A DNA stretch of 19,933 nt from Chloroflexota bacterium (lineage in GTDB: Bacteria; Chloroflexota; Dehalococcoidia; UBA2979), in contig VGPB01000013.1 of assembly GCA_016875695.1 (NCBI GenBank), positions 1-19,933 of the forward strand, given 5' to 3'. The translations under genes and the position numbers were made by a program. This document shows, piece by piece, positions 7,259-14,638 of this stretch. Every line of letters starts with the position of its first letter. Position 1 is the stretch's first letter. The notes beneath the pieces were generated by a model that had not been told where the DNA came from, made no database searches, and saw nothing but the letters and a program-made list of their open reading frames with translations.

Positions 7259-8596
7259 TTAAGACGCCGGCTTCTGCTTTGCGAACTCTTTGGCCCAGGG
7301 ATAGGTCTCCAGGAAGGGGTCCGGCTCCACGGGCTTCGGGGTCGCGTAGATCTCGTCGATCAGACCGTCCGTGCGGATCTTGCCCATGCGGAAGGTCTTG
7401 GAGATGTGGTTGTTCTTCGGGCTCACAGTGACGGTGCCCTCAGGCGCCTCAAACGTCAGGCCGGAGAGGGCCTTGCGAACCTCGGCCACATCCGTGCTCT
7501 TCGCCTTGTTCGCGGCCATCGACCAGAGGTACACGCCCGTGTAGGCCGCCTCGATCGGGTCGCCCGTCACGCGGTTCGCGCCGAACTTGGCCTTGTAGGC
7601 AGCCACGAACTTGTCGTTCGCCGGCAGCTTCGTGGTCTGGTAGTAGTTCCAGGCAACGAGGTGGTCCTTGAGGATGTCGCCACCGATGGCGCGTGCCTCC
7701 TCTTCGGCGATCGAGACCGAGCAGGTCGTGAGCTTGTCAGCGGTCAGGCCCGCGTCACGCAGCTGCTTGAAGAACGCGACGTTCGAGTCACCGTTCAGCG
7801 TGTTGTAGACGATGTCCGTGCCTGACGACTTGATCTTGCTGATCACCGTCGAGAAGTCGTTCGACCCACCCGACAGCGGCACATACTCCTCGCCGAGGAT
7901 CTTGCCGCCGGCCGCCCCCACCTGGGCCTTGATGATGCCGTTGGCCGTGCGCGGGAAAACGTAGTCCGAGCCCAGCAGGAAGAAGTTCTTCTTGCCCTGG
8001 CCCATCAGATACTCGACGCTCGGCACGATCTGCTGGTTCGTCGTCGCCCCGATGTAGTAGATGTTCGAGTCCATCTCGAGGCCCTCGTACTGCACCGGGT
8101 AGAACAGCAGCGAGGCGCTGCCCTTGAACACCGGGCGCACCGCCTTACGGCTCGACGAGGTCCAGCAGCCGAAGACGACCGGTACTTTGTCGCTCTGGAC
8201 CAGCTTCTTCGCCTTCTCAGCGAAGGTCGCCGGGTCAGACGCGCCATCCTCGACGATGGGCACCATCTTCTTGCCGTTCACGCCGCCGGCAGCGTTGATC
8301 TCGGCGATCGCGAGCTGCTCAGCGTCCACGACGGCCTTCTCGGAGATCGACATCACGCCACTTAGTGAGTGCATGATGCCCACCTTCAGGTCGCCGCTCG
8401 AGGCCGCACCGGCGCTCGACGTGCCGGACGAGGGCGCGGCGGTGCTCGACGCCGGAGCGCTCGATCCACCACACGCGTTGAGCAGCGCGCCCAACACCGG
8501 GAACGCAGCCGCTCCCGCACCAAGCCGGAACAGCCGTCGACGTGAAATCATGCTTTGCTGCTGCGGTCCCGCGTTCGAATCCTGCAACTCGTTCAC
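7259..8596 (-). CDS. urtA: Urea-binding lipoprotein UrtA
   Basis: A 445-aa extracytoplasmic substrate-binding protein of the urea importer. The N-terminus has a twin-arginine stretch (SRRRLFRLG, residues 18-26), a hydrophobic segment and the lipobox LLNAC with Cys42, then a Ser/Ala-rich linker, so it is predicted to be exported and lipid-anchored. The mature part starts DLKVGIMHSLSGVMSISE and contains VVFGCWTSSSRKAVRPVF and FYPVQYEGLE, signatures of the UrtA/FmdD-type family. The start is the GTG at 8596 behind GAAGGG; an ATG at residue 16 is possible but lacks a binding site. The 131-nt gap upstream suggests an extra promoter for the transporter part. Confidence 0.93.
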   Translation of the reverse strand: MNELQDSNAGPQQQSMISRRRLFRLGAGAAAFPVLGALLNACGGSSAPASSTAAPSSGTSSAGAASSGDLKVGIMHSLSGVMSISEKAVVDAEQLAIAEINAAGGVNGKKMVPIVEDGASDPATFAEKAKKLVQSDKVPVVFGCWTSSSRKAVRPVFKGSASLLFYPVQYEGLEMDSNIYYIGATTNQQIVPSVEYLMGQGKKNFFLLGSDYVFPRTANGIIKAQVGAAGGKILGEEYVPLSGGSNDFSTVISKIKSSGTDIVYNTLNGDSNVAFFKQLRDAGLTADKLTTCSVSIAEEEARAIGGDILKDHLVAWNYYQTTKLPANDKFVAAYKAKFGANRVTGDPIEAAYTGVYLWSMAANKAKSTDVAEVRKALSGLTFEAPEGTVTVSPKNNHISKTFRMGKIRTDGLIDEIYATPKPVEPDPFLETYPWAKEFAKQKPAS

Positions 8597-8704
8597 CCCT
8601 TCTCGGTCGCATCGTTGTGTCGAGGCAAGTCCCTACCTCGAGCGTGAGTGGGACGTTAACGGGGTGTGATGACGGCTCAGTGACGGAAATGAGAAGTTTC
8701 TGTA

Positions 8705-8719
8705 ACGCAACGGTTGCGT
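8705..8719. promoter_or_regulatory. Short perfect inverted repeat between ureD and urtA
   Basis: ACGCAA (8705-8710) and TTGCGT (8714-8719) are perfect complements around a 3-nt centre, lying just past the ureD stop and about 110 nt upstream of the urtA start. It could be an operator or a small attenuator hairpin in the only sizeable gap of the urea block. I see no convincing -35/-10 pair beside it. A 6-bp arm can arise by chance. Confidence 0.25.
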
Positions 8720-8727
8720 GCGGCAGG

Positions 8728-9495
8728 TCAGCGGGAGCACATCCGGACCCGCTGCTCAACGAACGCCATCGCCTGTAACGCGTCCCCGAGCGTCGGGAAC
8801 AGCGCTCGAAAGCACGCGCCATCGCTCCGAAGCGCCGACGCGCCGCCGATGCCGTGCTCGCCGGTCACGCCATCCCACCAGTCGATCGAGGCCGGCGCCC
8901 AGTTGCCGAGCGCGATCATGGTCATGCTCGCGTCGAAGCCGTAATAGCCCGCCGGGTCATCCACCGGTGCTGCGCTCGGCTCCATTACAGCGTCTTCGAG
9001 AAAGGCGAGTCGCCCACCGACACGCGCTGTCGTGCGCACACGCAGTCGCGTGAATGCTCCCCGCTCACCCATGCCCGTGCGCCCCGGCACGATAATCGAG
9101 GCCGCGAGACAGCGGCCTTCCTCGTTCACGTCCATACGAAGTGCAGCTGTGTGGTCTGAGCCGACCTGTGGGATCACCGAGCCAGGGAAGAAGCATGCCG
9201 TCGCGTCGCGCGCGACGCTAATTGTCGTCGCCGTGCCACACGCTGCCTCCAGGGCGCGTCCGCGTACTGGCACTGCAGCCACGCCGCGCACGAGGAGTGC
9301 AGCACCCTCCTCGGCAACAATCGCGGTGCGATGCAGGTCTCCGGCGAACACGCCATCGCCGATCGTCTGGTGCACCGCCTCGGTCCAGCCGTCGGCCGCG
9401 CGATGCACTTGTGCCCAGCGCTGCGGCGCCGAGGCCCACGCGACCTGGCCGCGCCCGGCGCCGTCGACCACGAGGCGGGCTCGCGAGCTCGTCAT
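8728..9495 (-). CDS. ureD: Urease accessory protein UreD (UreH)
   Basis: A 255-aa urease maturation scaffold. In known systems UreD binds apo-urease and, with UreF and UreG, delivers nickel to the active site. Family marks visible here are FFPGSVIPQVGSDHTAALRM (matching the usual pattern ending in a conserved Pro-rich strand), GERGAFTRLRVRTTARVGG and FLEDAVMEPS. Its ATG overlaps the ureG stop by 4 nt (ATGA), consistent with coupled synthesis. Sequence identity to well-studied UreD proteins appears low, as is usual for this rapidly evolving family, but operon position makes the call secure. Confidence 0.9.
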   Translation of the reverse strand: MTSSRARLVVDGAGRGQVAWASAPQRWAQVHRAADGWTEAVHQTIGDGVFAGDLHRTAIVAEEGAALLVRGVAAVPVRGRALEAACGTATTISVARDATACFFPGSVIPQVGSDHTAALRMDVNEEGRCLAASIIVPGRTGMGERGAFTRLRVRTTARVGGRLAFLEDAVMEPSAAPVDDPAGYYGFDASMTMIALGNWAPASIDWWDGVTGEHGIGGASALRSDGACFRALFPTLGDALQAMAFVEQRVRMCSR

Positions 9496-10112
9496 GCGCG
9501 GGCTGCGGCGACCTCGGAGCGCACCCAGCGCGCCAGCGACTCGCGGTCGCCTGCGTCGCGGATATTCGTGATCAGTAGCGGCGCGCCTTTGCGGTTCGCC
9601 TCCGCGTCCCGGCGCATCACTTCGAGGTCCGCGCCGACGAGCGGTGCGAGGTCACGCTTGTTGATCACGAGCAGGTCGGAGTCGCACACGCCCGGCCCGC
9701 CCTTACGCGGGATCTTGTCGCCCCCCGCGACGTCGATGACGTAGACGATGCGGTCGACCAGCTCGCGGCTGAACGTCGCGGACAGGTTGTCGCCGCCGCT
9801 TTCGACCAGAATCAGCTCGAGCCCCTCGTGCCGCTCCTCGAGCAGGTCCATCGCTCGTAAATTGAGCGATGTGTCCTCGCGGATCGCGGAGTGTGGGCAG
9901 CCACCGGTGGCCACGCCCACGATCCGCTCGTCATCAAGCGCAGAGTTCCGCCGCAGGAACAACGCATCCTCTTCGGTGTAGATGTCATTCGTCACGACTG
10001 CGAGGTTCATCGTGTCGCGCAGCTCCTGACAGAGCGCCATTACACAAGCGGTCTTGCCGGAGCCAACAGGCCCGGCGATCCCAATGCGAAATGCAGCTTT
10101 CGAGTCGTGCAC
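9492..10112 (-). CDS. ureG: Urease accessory GTPase UreG
   Basis: A 206-aa SIMIBI-class GTPase that powers nickel insertion into urease. It has the P-loop GPVGSGKT (residues 14-21), the metal-binding Cys-Pro-His motif (C72-P73-H74 in GGCPHSAIRED), the ESGGDNLSATFS segment and a guanine-specificity NKRDLAPLVG near the end. The GTG start at 10112 is fixed by AGGAGGT a few nt upstream. No His-rich N-terminal extension is present, so it does not compensate for a missing UreE by a built-in nickel store. It lies 9 nt after ureF and overlaps ureD. Confidence 0.96.
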   Translation of the reverse strand: MHDSKAAFRIGIAGPVGSGKTACVMALCQELRDTMNLAVVTNDIYTEEDALFLRRNSALDDERIVGVATGGCPHSAIREDTSLNLRAMDLLEERHEGLELILVESGGDNLSATFSRELVDRIVYVIDVAGGDKIPRKGGPGVCDSDLLVINKRDLAPLVGADLEVMRRDAEANRKGAPLLITNIRDAGDRESLARWVRSEVAAARA

Positions 10113-10121
10113 GATGACCTC

Positions 10122-10808
10122 CTACGAAGCGAACATGCGGAAGGGCAGGCGCGAGTGCAAAACGCTCGCGGCGTCAAGGTGTGGTGCAAACACACCGTAG
10201 TGCGTCGCCCCAAGGCGTGCGCGCTCGACAGCGACCTCGATGTTGTCGGTCGCGCCTGCAAGTAATCGCGCGGCCGCGGCCTGCCCGATGATCCCCAGCC
10301 GCACCGCCGCCTGGACTACGGCCTGTGCCATCCCAAACCCCAGTGCGGTCAGCACCATGTCCTCGTCAGCCTCGACGTCAGCGCCGACGGCACCGAACGC
10401 CACGGCGTACTGTCCCGATGTCTCATGCGAACGCACCGCAGCCAGTAGCCCTCCGATGCGCTTCCCACCGCCGAATGCACCGAGCGCACCCACGAGCAGC
10501 CGTTCGCCCATGGCACGCCCGGCCTCGCGTTCAATCTCTGTCGACACGGATGCATCGAGGCGTTCATCGCATCGCAGCAATGCCGTCACGCTCGAGGCGT
10601 GCATCGCCGCACGCGTAGCGGGGAGCGCTTGTCGCCCTATCGCCTGGTTGACGTACGTGCGCAGGAACGCCGCCACGTCTGCTTCGTTGGTCACGGCCCC
10701 AGACTGCTTCAGCCACTCGAGCCCGTGACTAAACGCGAAGCCGCCCACCGGGAACGACGAGTCCGCGATCTGTAGCAACCGCAGCAAGGGCTGTGTCGAG
10801 CTGGCCAC
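10122..10808 (-). CDS. ureF: Urease accessory protein UreF
   Basis: A 228-aa all-helical accessory protein that bridges UreD and UreG. Family marks are LLRLLQIADSSFPVGGFAFSHGLE at the N-terminus, typical of UreF, and the C-terminal Arg/Ala-rich helices ending in LPFRMFAS. I place the start at GTG 10808, 2 nt beyond the ureC stop. The open frame extends to 10862, but that part overlaps ureC and reads as shadow sequence. No clear Shine-Dalgarno is visible, so coupling to ureC termination is likely. Confidence 0.92.
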   Translation of the reverse strand: MASSTQPLLRLLQIADSSFPVGGFAFSHGLEWLKQSGAVTNEADVAAFLRTYVNQAIGRQALPATRAAMHASSVTALLRCDERLDASVSTEIEREAGRAMGERLLVGALGAFGGGKRIGGLLAAVRSHETSGQYAVAFGAVGADVEADEDMVLTALGFGMAQAVVQAAVRLGIIGQAAAARLLAGATDNIEVAVERARLGATHYGVFAPHLDAASVLHSRLPFRMFAS

Positions 10809-10810
10809 GA

Positions 10811-12508
10811 CTAGAACAGGAAGTAGCGCTGCGCCATCGGCAGCGACTCCACGGGCTCGCACGTCGCCAGTACACCGTCGACAGTGACCTCGAAAGTCTC
10901 GGGGTTCACCTCGATGCTTGGCGTCGCGTCGTTGAGCAGCATGTTGGCCTTGCCGATCTCACGCGTGTTGCGCACCGCCTCCGCCGGCGTCCGCACGCCG
11001 AGGCGGTCGAACACGCCAGCCACGAGTGCGGCCTTCGAGGTGAAGATGCGCCGCGTCGAGGGCGCCGCCGCCCCGAACATCGGCCGGTAGCGCACCGGCT
11101 GTGGCGTGGGGATGCTCGCGCCGGGGTCGCCCATCGCCGCGTGTGCGATGAAGCCGCCCTTGATCACCAGCTCCGGCTTGATGCCGAACCACGCCGGCGA
11201 CCACAGCACCATGTCCGCGAGCTTGCCCGCCTCGATGCTCCCGACCAGGTGCGAGATGCCGTGCGCGATCGCCGGGTTGATCGTGTACTTCGCCACGTAG
11301 CGCTTGATGCGGTTGTTGTCTGCGATGCCATCACCTGCGAGCGCGCCTCGCTGCACCTTCATCTTGTGCGCGGTCTGCCACGTTCGCAGCACGACCTCGC
11401 CCGCCCGCCCCATCGCCTGCGAGTCGCTCGACATCATCGAGATTCCGCCGAGGTCGTGCAGGATGTCCTCGGCCGCAATCGTCGCCGGCCGGATCCGCGA
11501 CTCCGCGAACGCGATGTCCTCGGGCACGTTCGGGTTGAGGTGGTGGCACACCATCAGCATGTCCAGGTGCTCCTGGATCGTGTTGACGGTGTACGGCCGC
11601 GTCGGGTTGGTCGAGGATGGCAGCACGTTCGGCAGCGAGGCGACCCGGATGATGTCCGGTGCATGCCCGCCGCCCGCACCCTCGGTGTGGAACGTGTGGA
11701 TCGTGCGACCCGCGAACGCAGCGATCGTGTCCTCGACGAACCCGGCCTCGTTCAATGTGTCGGTGTGGATCGCCACCTGCACGTCGAATGCGTCGGCGAC
11801 GCGCAGGCACACATCGATTGCCGATGGCGTCGAACCCCAGTCCTCGTGCAGCTTGAGGCCACACGCGCCCGCCTCGATCTGCGACCACAGCGCCTGCGGA
11901 TCGCTCGTGTTGCCCTTTCCGAGGAATCCGAGGTTCACCGGGTACGCGTCGGCCGCCTCGAGCATCCGGTGCATGTTCCACGCGCCGGGTGTCGCGGTCG
12001 TCGCATTCGTGCCCGTCGCCGGGCCAGTGCCGCCACCAATCAGCGTGGTCACGCCGTTTGTCAGCGACTCCGTCGCGATTTGCGGCGAGATGAAATGGAT
12101 GTGCGAGTCGATGCCGCCCGCCGTCAGGATCAGGTGCTCGCCGGAGATCACCTCGGTGCCCGCGCCGATCACGAGGCCCGGCGTGATGCCGTCCATCGTG
12201 TCCGGGTTGCCCGCCGCGCCGGCGCCGACGATCAGTCCGTCCTTCACGCCCACGTCGGCCTTGACGATGCCCCAGTAGTCGATGATCAGCGCATTCGTAA
12301 TCACGAGGTCGAGCGCTTCACCGGGCGAGGCCATCTGCGCCATGCCGTCGCGGATCGACTTGCCGCCGCCGAACGACGCCTCGTCGCCGCGCACGTGCAG
12401 GTCTTGCTCGACCATCGCGAACAGCTCGGTGTCCGCAAGGCGCACGCGGTCGCCGGCGGTCGGCCCGTACAGGTGCGCGTACCGCTCGCGCGAGATCGAG
12501 AAGCTCAC
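10811..12508 (-). CDS. ureC: Urease alpha (catalytic) subunit UreC
   Basis: A 565-aa catalytic subunit that hydrolyses urea to ammonia and carbamate at a dinickel site. All hallmark residues are present, offset by +2 from Klebsiella numbering: nickel ligands H136 and H138 (GGIDSHIHF), bridging carbamylated Lys K219 (CGLKLHEDWG), H248, H274, the flap Cys C321 with catalytic H322/H323 region (VCHHLNPNVPED), and D362 (MMSSDSQAMGR). Length is typical. The GTG start at 12508 overlaps the ureB stop by 4 nt (GTGA). The gene is undamaged and complete, so urease should be catalytically competent if nickel is supplied. Confidence 0.98.
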   Translation of the reverse strand: MSFSISRERYAHLYGPTAGDRVRLADTELFAMVEQDLHVRGDEASFGGGKSIRDGMAQMASPGEALDLVITNALIIDYWGIVKADVGVKDGLIVGAGAAGNPDTMDGITPGLVIGAGTEVISGEHLILTAGGIDSHIHFISPQIATESLTNGVTTLIGGGTGPATGTNATTATPGAWNMHRMLEAADAYPVNLGFLGKGNTSDPQALWSQIEAGACGLKLHEDWGSTPSAIDVCLRVADAFDVQVAIHTDTLNEAGFVEDTIAAFAGRTIHTFHTEGAGGGHAPDIIRVASLPNVLPSSTNPTRPYTVNTIQEHLDMLMVCHHLNPNVPEDIAFAESRIRPATIAAEDILHDLGGISMMSSDSQAMGRAGEVVLRTWQTAHKMKVQRGALAGDGIADNNRIKRYVAKYTINPAIAHGISHLVGSIEAGKLADMVLWSPAWFGIKPELVIKGGFIAHAAMGDPGASIPTPQPVRYRPMFGAAAPSTRRIFTSKAALVAGVFDRLGVRTPAEAVRNTREIGKANMLLNDATPSIEVNPETFEVTVDGVLATCEPVESLPMAQRYFLF

Positions 12509-12882
12509 GAGCCGCTCCCCACGTCGAAGCCGCGCTCACGCGCACGAGCGAAGGCCGTGTTGCGGTCATCGCCCGCGGTCAGCCCGTTGAAGCCAAGGAT
12601 CGTCTGGCTCCCCCCGAATCGCACGAGGCCGACGCGGTGCGTCTGCCCCGCCTCGAACCGCACCGCCGTTCCCGACGCAATGTCGAGGCGCCGTCCGAAC
12701 GTCGCTGCCCGGTCGAAATGCAGCGCGCGGTTTGCCTCGAAGAAGTGGAAGTGCGAGCCAACCTGGATCGCGCGGTCGCCGGTGTTCGTGACCTCGAGCT
12801 CCAGCGCTACGCGCCCGTCGTTCAACGTGAGCTCGCCGTCGCCGTAGAGAATTTCACCTGGAATCATTGGATGCTGATTCAT
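12505..12882 (-). CDS. ureB: Urease beta subunit UreB
   Basis: A 125-aa structural subunit of the urease trimer. The start IPGEILYGDGELTLNDGR, the central VGSHFHFFEANRALHFDR and the RVGLVRFGGSQTILGFNGL segment are canonical UreB. The ATG at 12882 overlaps the ureA stop by 4 nt; no independent ribosome-binding site is evident, pointing to translational coupling. The separate ureA and ureB genes match the usual three-subunit bacterial arrangement rather than the fused form of Helicobacter. Confidence 0.96.
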   Translation of the reverse strand: MNQHPMIPGEILYGDGELTLNDGRVALELEVTNTGDRAIQVGSHFHFFEANRALHFDRAATFGRRLDIASGTAVRFEAGQTHRVGLVRFGGSQTILGFNGLTAGDDRNTAFARARERGFDVGSGS

Positions 12883-13181
12883 GGGATCGGGTTGTGCAAC
12901 GTGACGAGCTTCGTGCCGTCCGGGAATGTTGCCTCCACCTGCACGTCTTCAATCATCTCGGGGATGCCGTCCATGACGTCCTCGCGAGTGAGGAACTGGC
13001 CCTGCATGCCCATCAGGTCGGCGACGGACACGCCGTCGCGAGCGCGCTCCATCAGCCCACTCGCGATGATCGCCACACTCTCTGGATAGTTGAGTCGTAC
13101 GCCGCGCGCCTTGCGATCGCGCGCCACCATCGCAGCCACCGAGATCAGCAACTTGTCGATCTCACGATCGGTCAGCTTCAT
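12879..13181 (-). CDS. ureA: Urease gamma subunit UreA
   Basis: A 100-aa gamma subunit. MKLTDREIDKLLISVAAMVA, LNYPESVAIIAS, DLMGMQGQFLTREDVMDGIP and the C-terminal DGTKLVTLHNPIP are canonical. The ATG at 13181 follows a G-rich run (GGGGGC) at suitable spacing. The frame is open further upstream, but that part runs through a tRNA relic and a terminator and is not coding. This is the first gene of the ure-urt block; its promoter should lie within 13182-13292, between the start codon and the terminator. Confidence 0.96.
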   Translation of the reverse strand: MKLTDREIDKLLISVAAMVARDRKARGVRLNYPESVAIIASGLMERARDGVSVADLMGMQGQFLTREDVMDGIPEMIEDVQVEATFPDGTKLVTLHNPIP

Positions 13182-13292
13182 GCTAGCCCCCGTCTCTGAA
13201 CGAAGCCGGAGCGTATCAGCGCATCGTTTCGCGAACATTTCGGCCGCAGTCGCCCATATTGTGAAGGCGCTGCACGCGCGGAGGCTCGGGTA

Positions 13293-13316
13293 CGAAAACC
13301 CCCGCCTTCCGGCGGG
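13293..13316 (-). terminator. Rho-independent terminator between tRNA relics and ureA
   Basis: Read on the minus strand, CCCGCC, loop GGAA and GGCGGG form a stem (13301-13316) followed by GG and TTTT (plus-strand aaaa at 13295-13298). A second, longer pairing is also possible: AACCCCCGC (13297-13305) with GCGGGGGTT (13329-13337), which would be mutually exclusive with the short hairpin. It lies 25 nt past the 3' end of the Glu-like tRNA relic, where a tRNA terminator is expected, and insulates ureA. Confidence 0.7.
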
Positions 13317-13340
13317 CTCTTCGATCTTGCGGGGGTTAGA

Positions 13341-13421
13341 GCGGGAGACGGGATTCGAACCAGCGACCCTCTGCTTGAGAAGCAAAGCTTCTACAACAAC
13401 GAGGGCAGGCACTCCGTCCGC
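13341..13421 (-). pseudogene. Degenerate tRNA-Glu-like relic (anticodon CTC)
   Basis: The 3' half is well formed on the minus strand: anticodon stem TTTGC/GCAGA with 7-nt loop TTCTCAA (anticodon CTC at 13377-13379), variable GGGTC, T arm GCTGG-TTCGAAT-CCCGT with one mismatch, and acceptor strand CTCCCGC (13341-13347). No CCA follows. The 5' half is decayed: the expected GCGGGAG appears as GCGGACGGAG, and the D arm carries extra bases. An automated search may or may not call it. A functional tRNA is unlikely because the acceptor stem cannot close cleanly. Confidence 0.6.
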
Positions 13422-13434
13422 CCGGTTCAAGATC

Positions 13435-13514
13435 TGGTAGCAGGGGGCGGATTTGAACCGCCGACCAAGGGCTTATGCGACCTCACCTCCAGCATGGGCT
13501 CGCTGCCACGTGCT
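13435..13514 (-). pseudogene. Degenerate tRNA-Met-like relic (anticodon CAT)
   Basis: The last 43 nt (13435-13477) are a near-perfect tRNA 3' half on the minus strand: CATAAGCCCT, TGGTC, T arm GGCGG-TTCAAAT-CCGCC, acceptor strand CCCTGCT and an encoded ACCA. The 5' part is poor. The candidate acceptor AGCACGT pairs at only 5 of 7 positions, the anticodon stem has a mismatch, and the universal T33 is a G. It lies 13 nt from the Glu-like relic in the same orientation, as in a former tandem tRNA cluster, or as left-over attachment-site copies. Confidence 0.6.
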
Positions 13515-14004
13515 TTCGCACCTCGAGACTTGCTCGCGTGGTTCGACGAATTCACGGCGCCGACCGATATCTACCTTGCAGCGCCGACTTCACCGACGGC
13601 GTGTGCTGCGCGACGAGCGCGCTGCCGACCTCCGGTGCACTGTTCGAGCCGCTGAATTGTCTTGCCACCGTCGCCTCGCGCGGGCCGAAGCCCTCGAGAG
13701 AGTCGGTAGTGGCTGGGATCCAAGACAGCGTTCTTCTGAAGGACTAAGTGCGTCAGCCGCCCTTGCTGCCGGACTCCGCGCCGTATCCCTGCCTCTGAGT
13801 ATCGACGTCTTGGTTTCGGACCCGAGCGGCTTTGTAGGTGGGTGCAGTCGATGAACGATTCCCTACCCAATTGACCGTCGTTCCGCCATTGACGTGACTG
13901 CTCCGGCTATACATGATTACTCGAGCGAACTAACTTCTTGAGCCTCGCCGAGGCACCCGTCGAACTGGCTCCAACATCCGCGTATCACCTTCAGGGCTCG
14001 CCAA
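13515..14004. other. Gene-poor stretch of about 490 bp, possible element remnant
   Basis: No recognisable gene, RNA or insertion sequence. Frames on both strands are open in places (for example minus strand up to 13870 and a short plus frame starting near 13495 that reads APRDLLAWFDEFTAPTD), but none matches a family I know and they contradict each other. G+C looks lower and more uneven than in the flanking genes. Position next to tRNA relics suggests degraded integrated DNA. I see no inverted-repeat ends and no transposase motif. Confidence 0.4.
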
Positions 14005-14456
14005 CTACCGCTCCAGCGCGGTGAATGCTTCGATCAGCTCCGGGGCCTCGAAGGCGCGGTTGCGTCGGCCGACCGTCACCTGCGTGAAGATGCCCGCCTC
14101 GCCGAGCTGGTGTCGAACACCTGGATGAAGCCGACGGGCCCCGACGTGGCCGCCGAGAAGCTGACGACGGTGGAGAATGGGCTAGGCTGGCCGAGCGCGC
14201 CGGTGATCGATGCGCTGCCGGTGCCGATCACGGCGTTGGACTCGTCGCGCACCTCGACGGCGAGCTGGTTGTGCTGGGTGGCGCGTCCGCGGCCGGTGAC
14301 GATGACGGGCGCGGTGATGGTGGCGTTGGGGGCGGGCGCGGTGATCTCGATGCGCTCAGCGTAGGAGAGTCAGAGCGACGGGAAGCGCCGGCGCACGAAG
14401 AGCAAGCCGGCGAGCGCGCCGCCGAACGCGAGCAAGCGCGCGAACAACCTGCGCAT
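14005..14456 (-). pseudogene. Gmad2-domain (immunoglobulin-like) membrane-anchored protein, broken
   Basis: A minus-strand gene with a strong ribosome-binding site (AAGGAGGT) before ATG 14456. It starts with a short cationic, hydrophobic anchor (MRRLFARLLAFGGALAGLLF), then meets an in-frame TGA at 14370-14372. Reading on in the same frame gives IEITAPAPNATITAPVIVTG, LAVEVRDESNAVIGTGSASI and PFSTVVSFSAATSGPVGFIQ, the pattern of the Gmad2 domain (PF10648) found in spore-germination-type and other cell-surface proteins. Near 14100 one G is missing after TSS; restoring it continues as GEAGIFTQVTVGRR to a TAG at 14005. One nonsense codon plus one deletion make it a pseudogene unless both are sequence errors. 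Confidence 0.65.
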
Positions 14457-14580
14457 GCCGACCTCCTTAGCCGCGTGCGGCGCGCGGCTTGACCGCGCGA
14501 CGCCTCCGCGCAGTGTACCGCGACGCCGCCCGCCGGGCGGCACGCCGGGCTATGCCTCGGCGCGCGGCCGGGCACGAGGG

Positions 14581-14601
14581 CCTGCGCGCGGCGTGCGCAG
14601 G
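14581..14601 (-). terminator. GC-rich hairpin downstream of the EamA pair
   Basis: CCTGCGC (14581-14587) and GCGCAGG (14595-14601) form a 7-bp stem with a 7-nt loop, about 38 nt past the stop of the second EamA gene. Another 7-bp hairpin (GCCGCCC/GGGCGGC, 14525-14541) follows. Neither has a T tract, so termination is only suggested. In such GC-rich sequence, chance hairpins are frequent. Confidence 0.25.
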
Positions 14602-14638
14602 TGACGCGGGCGGGGCCGATCGCTGTCGGCGTCGCGCC

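Noticed and set aside
10793..12847. A 684-codon open frame on the plus strand, the longest in this part of the window
   Set aside because: It is antisense to ureC and ureB, very rich in Arg/His/Asp/Val, and has no family motif. It is a shadow created by the third-position GC bias of the true genes.
13182..13430. N-terminal extension of the ureA frame containing a VAGSNPVSR-like peptide
   Set aside because: That peptide is the translation of the tRNA relic; the canonical UreA start is at 13181 and a terminator lies in between.
13435..13870. Possible tmRNA ending in the Met-like 3' half
   Set aside because: No matching 5' tRNA-like end and no tag-peptide reading frame could be found at the expected distance.
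14370..14372. TGA in the Gmad2 gene as selenocysteine or stop-codon reassignment
   Set aside because: TGA serves as a normal stop elsewhere (for example ureB and urtD ends), and the domain has no selenocysteine context.
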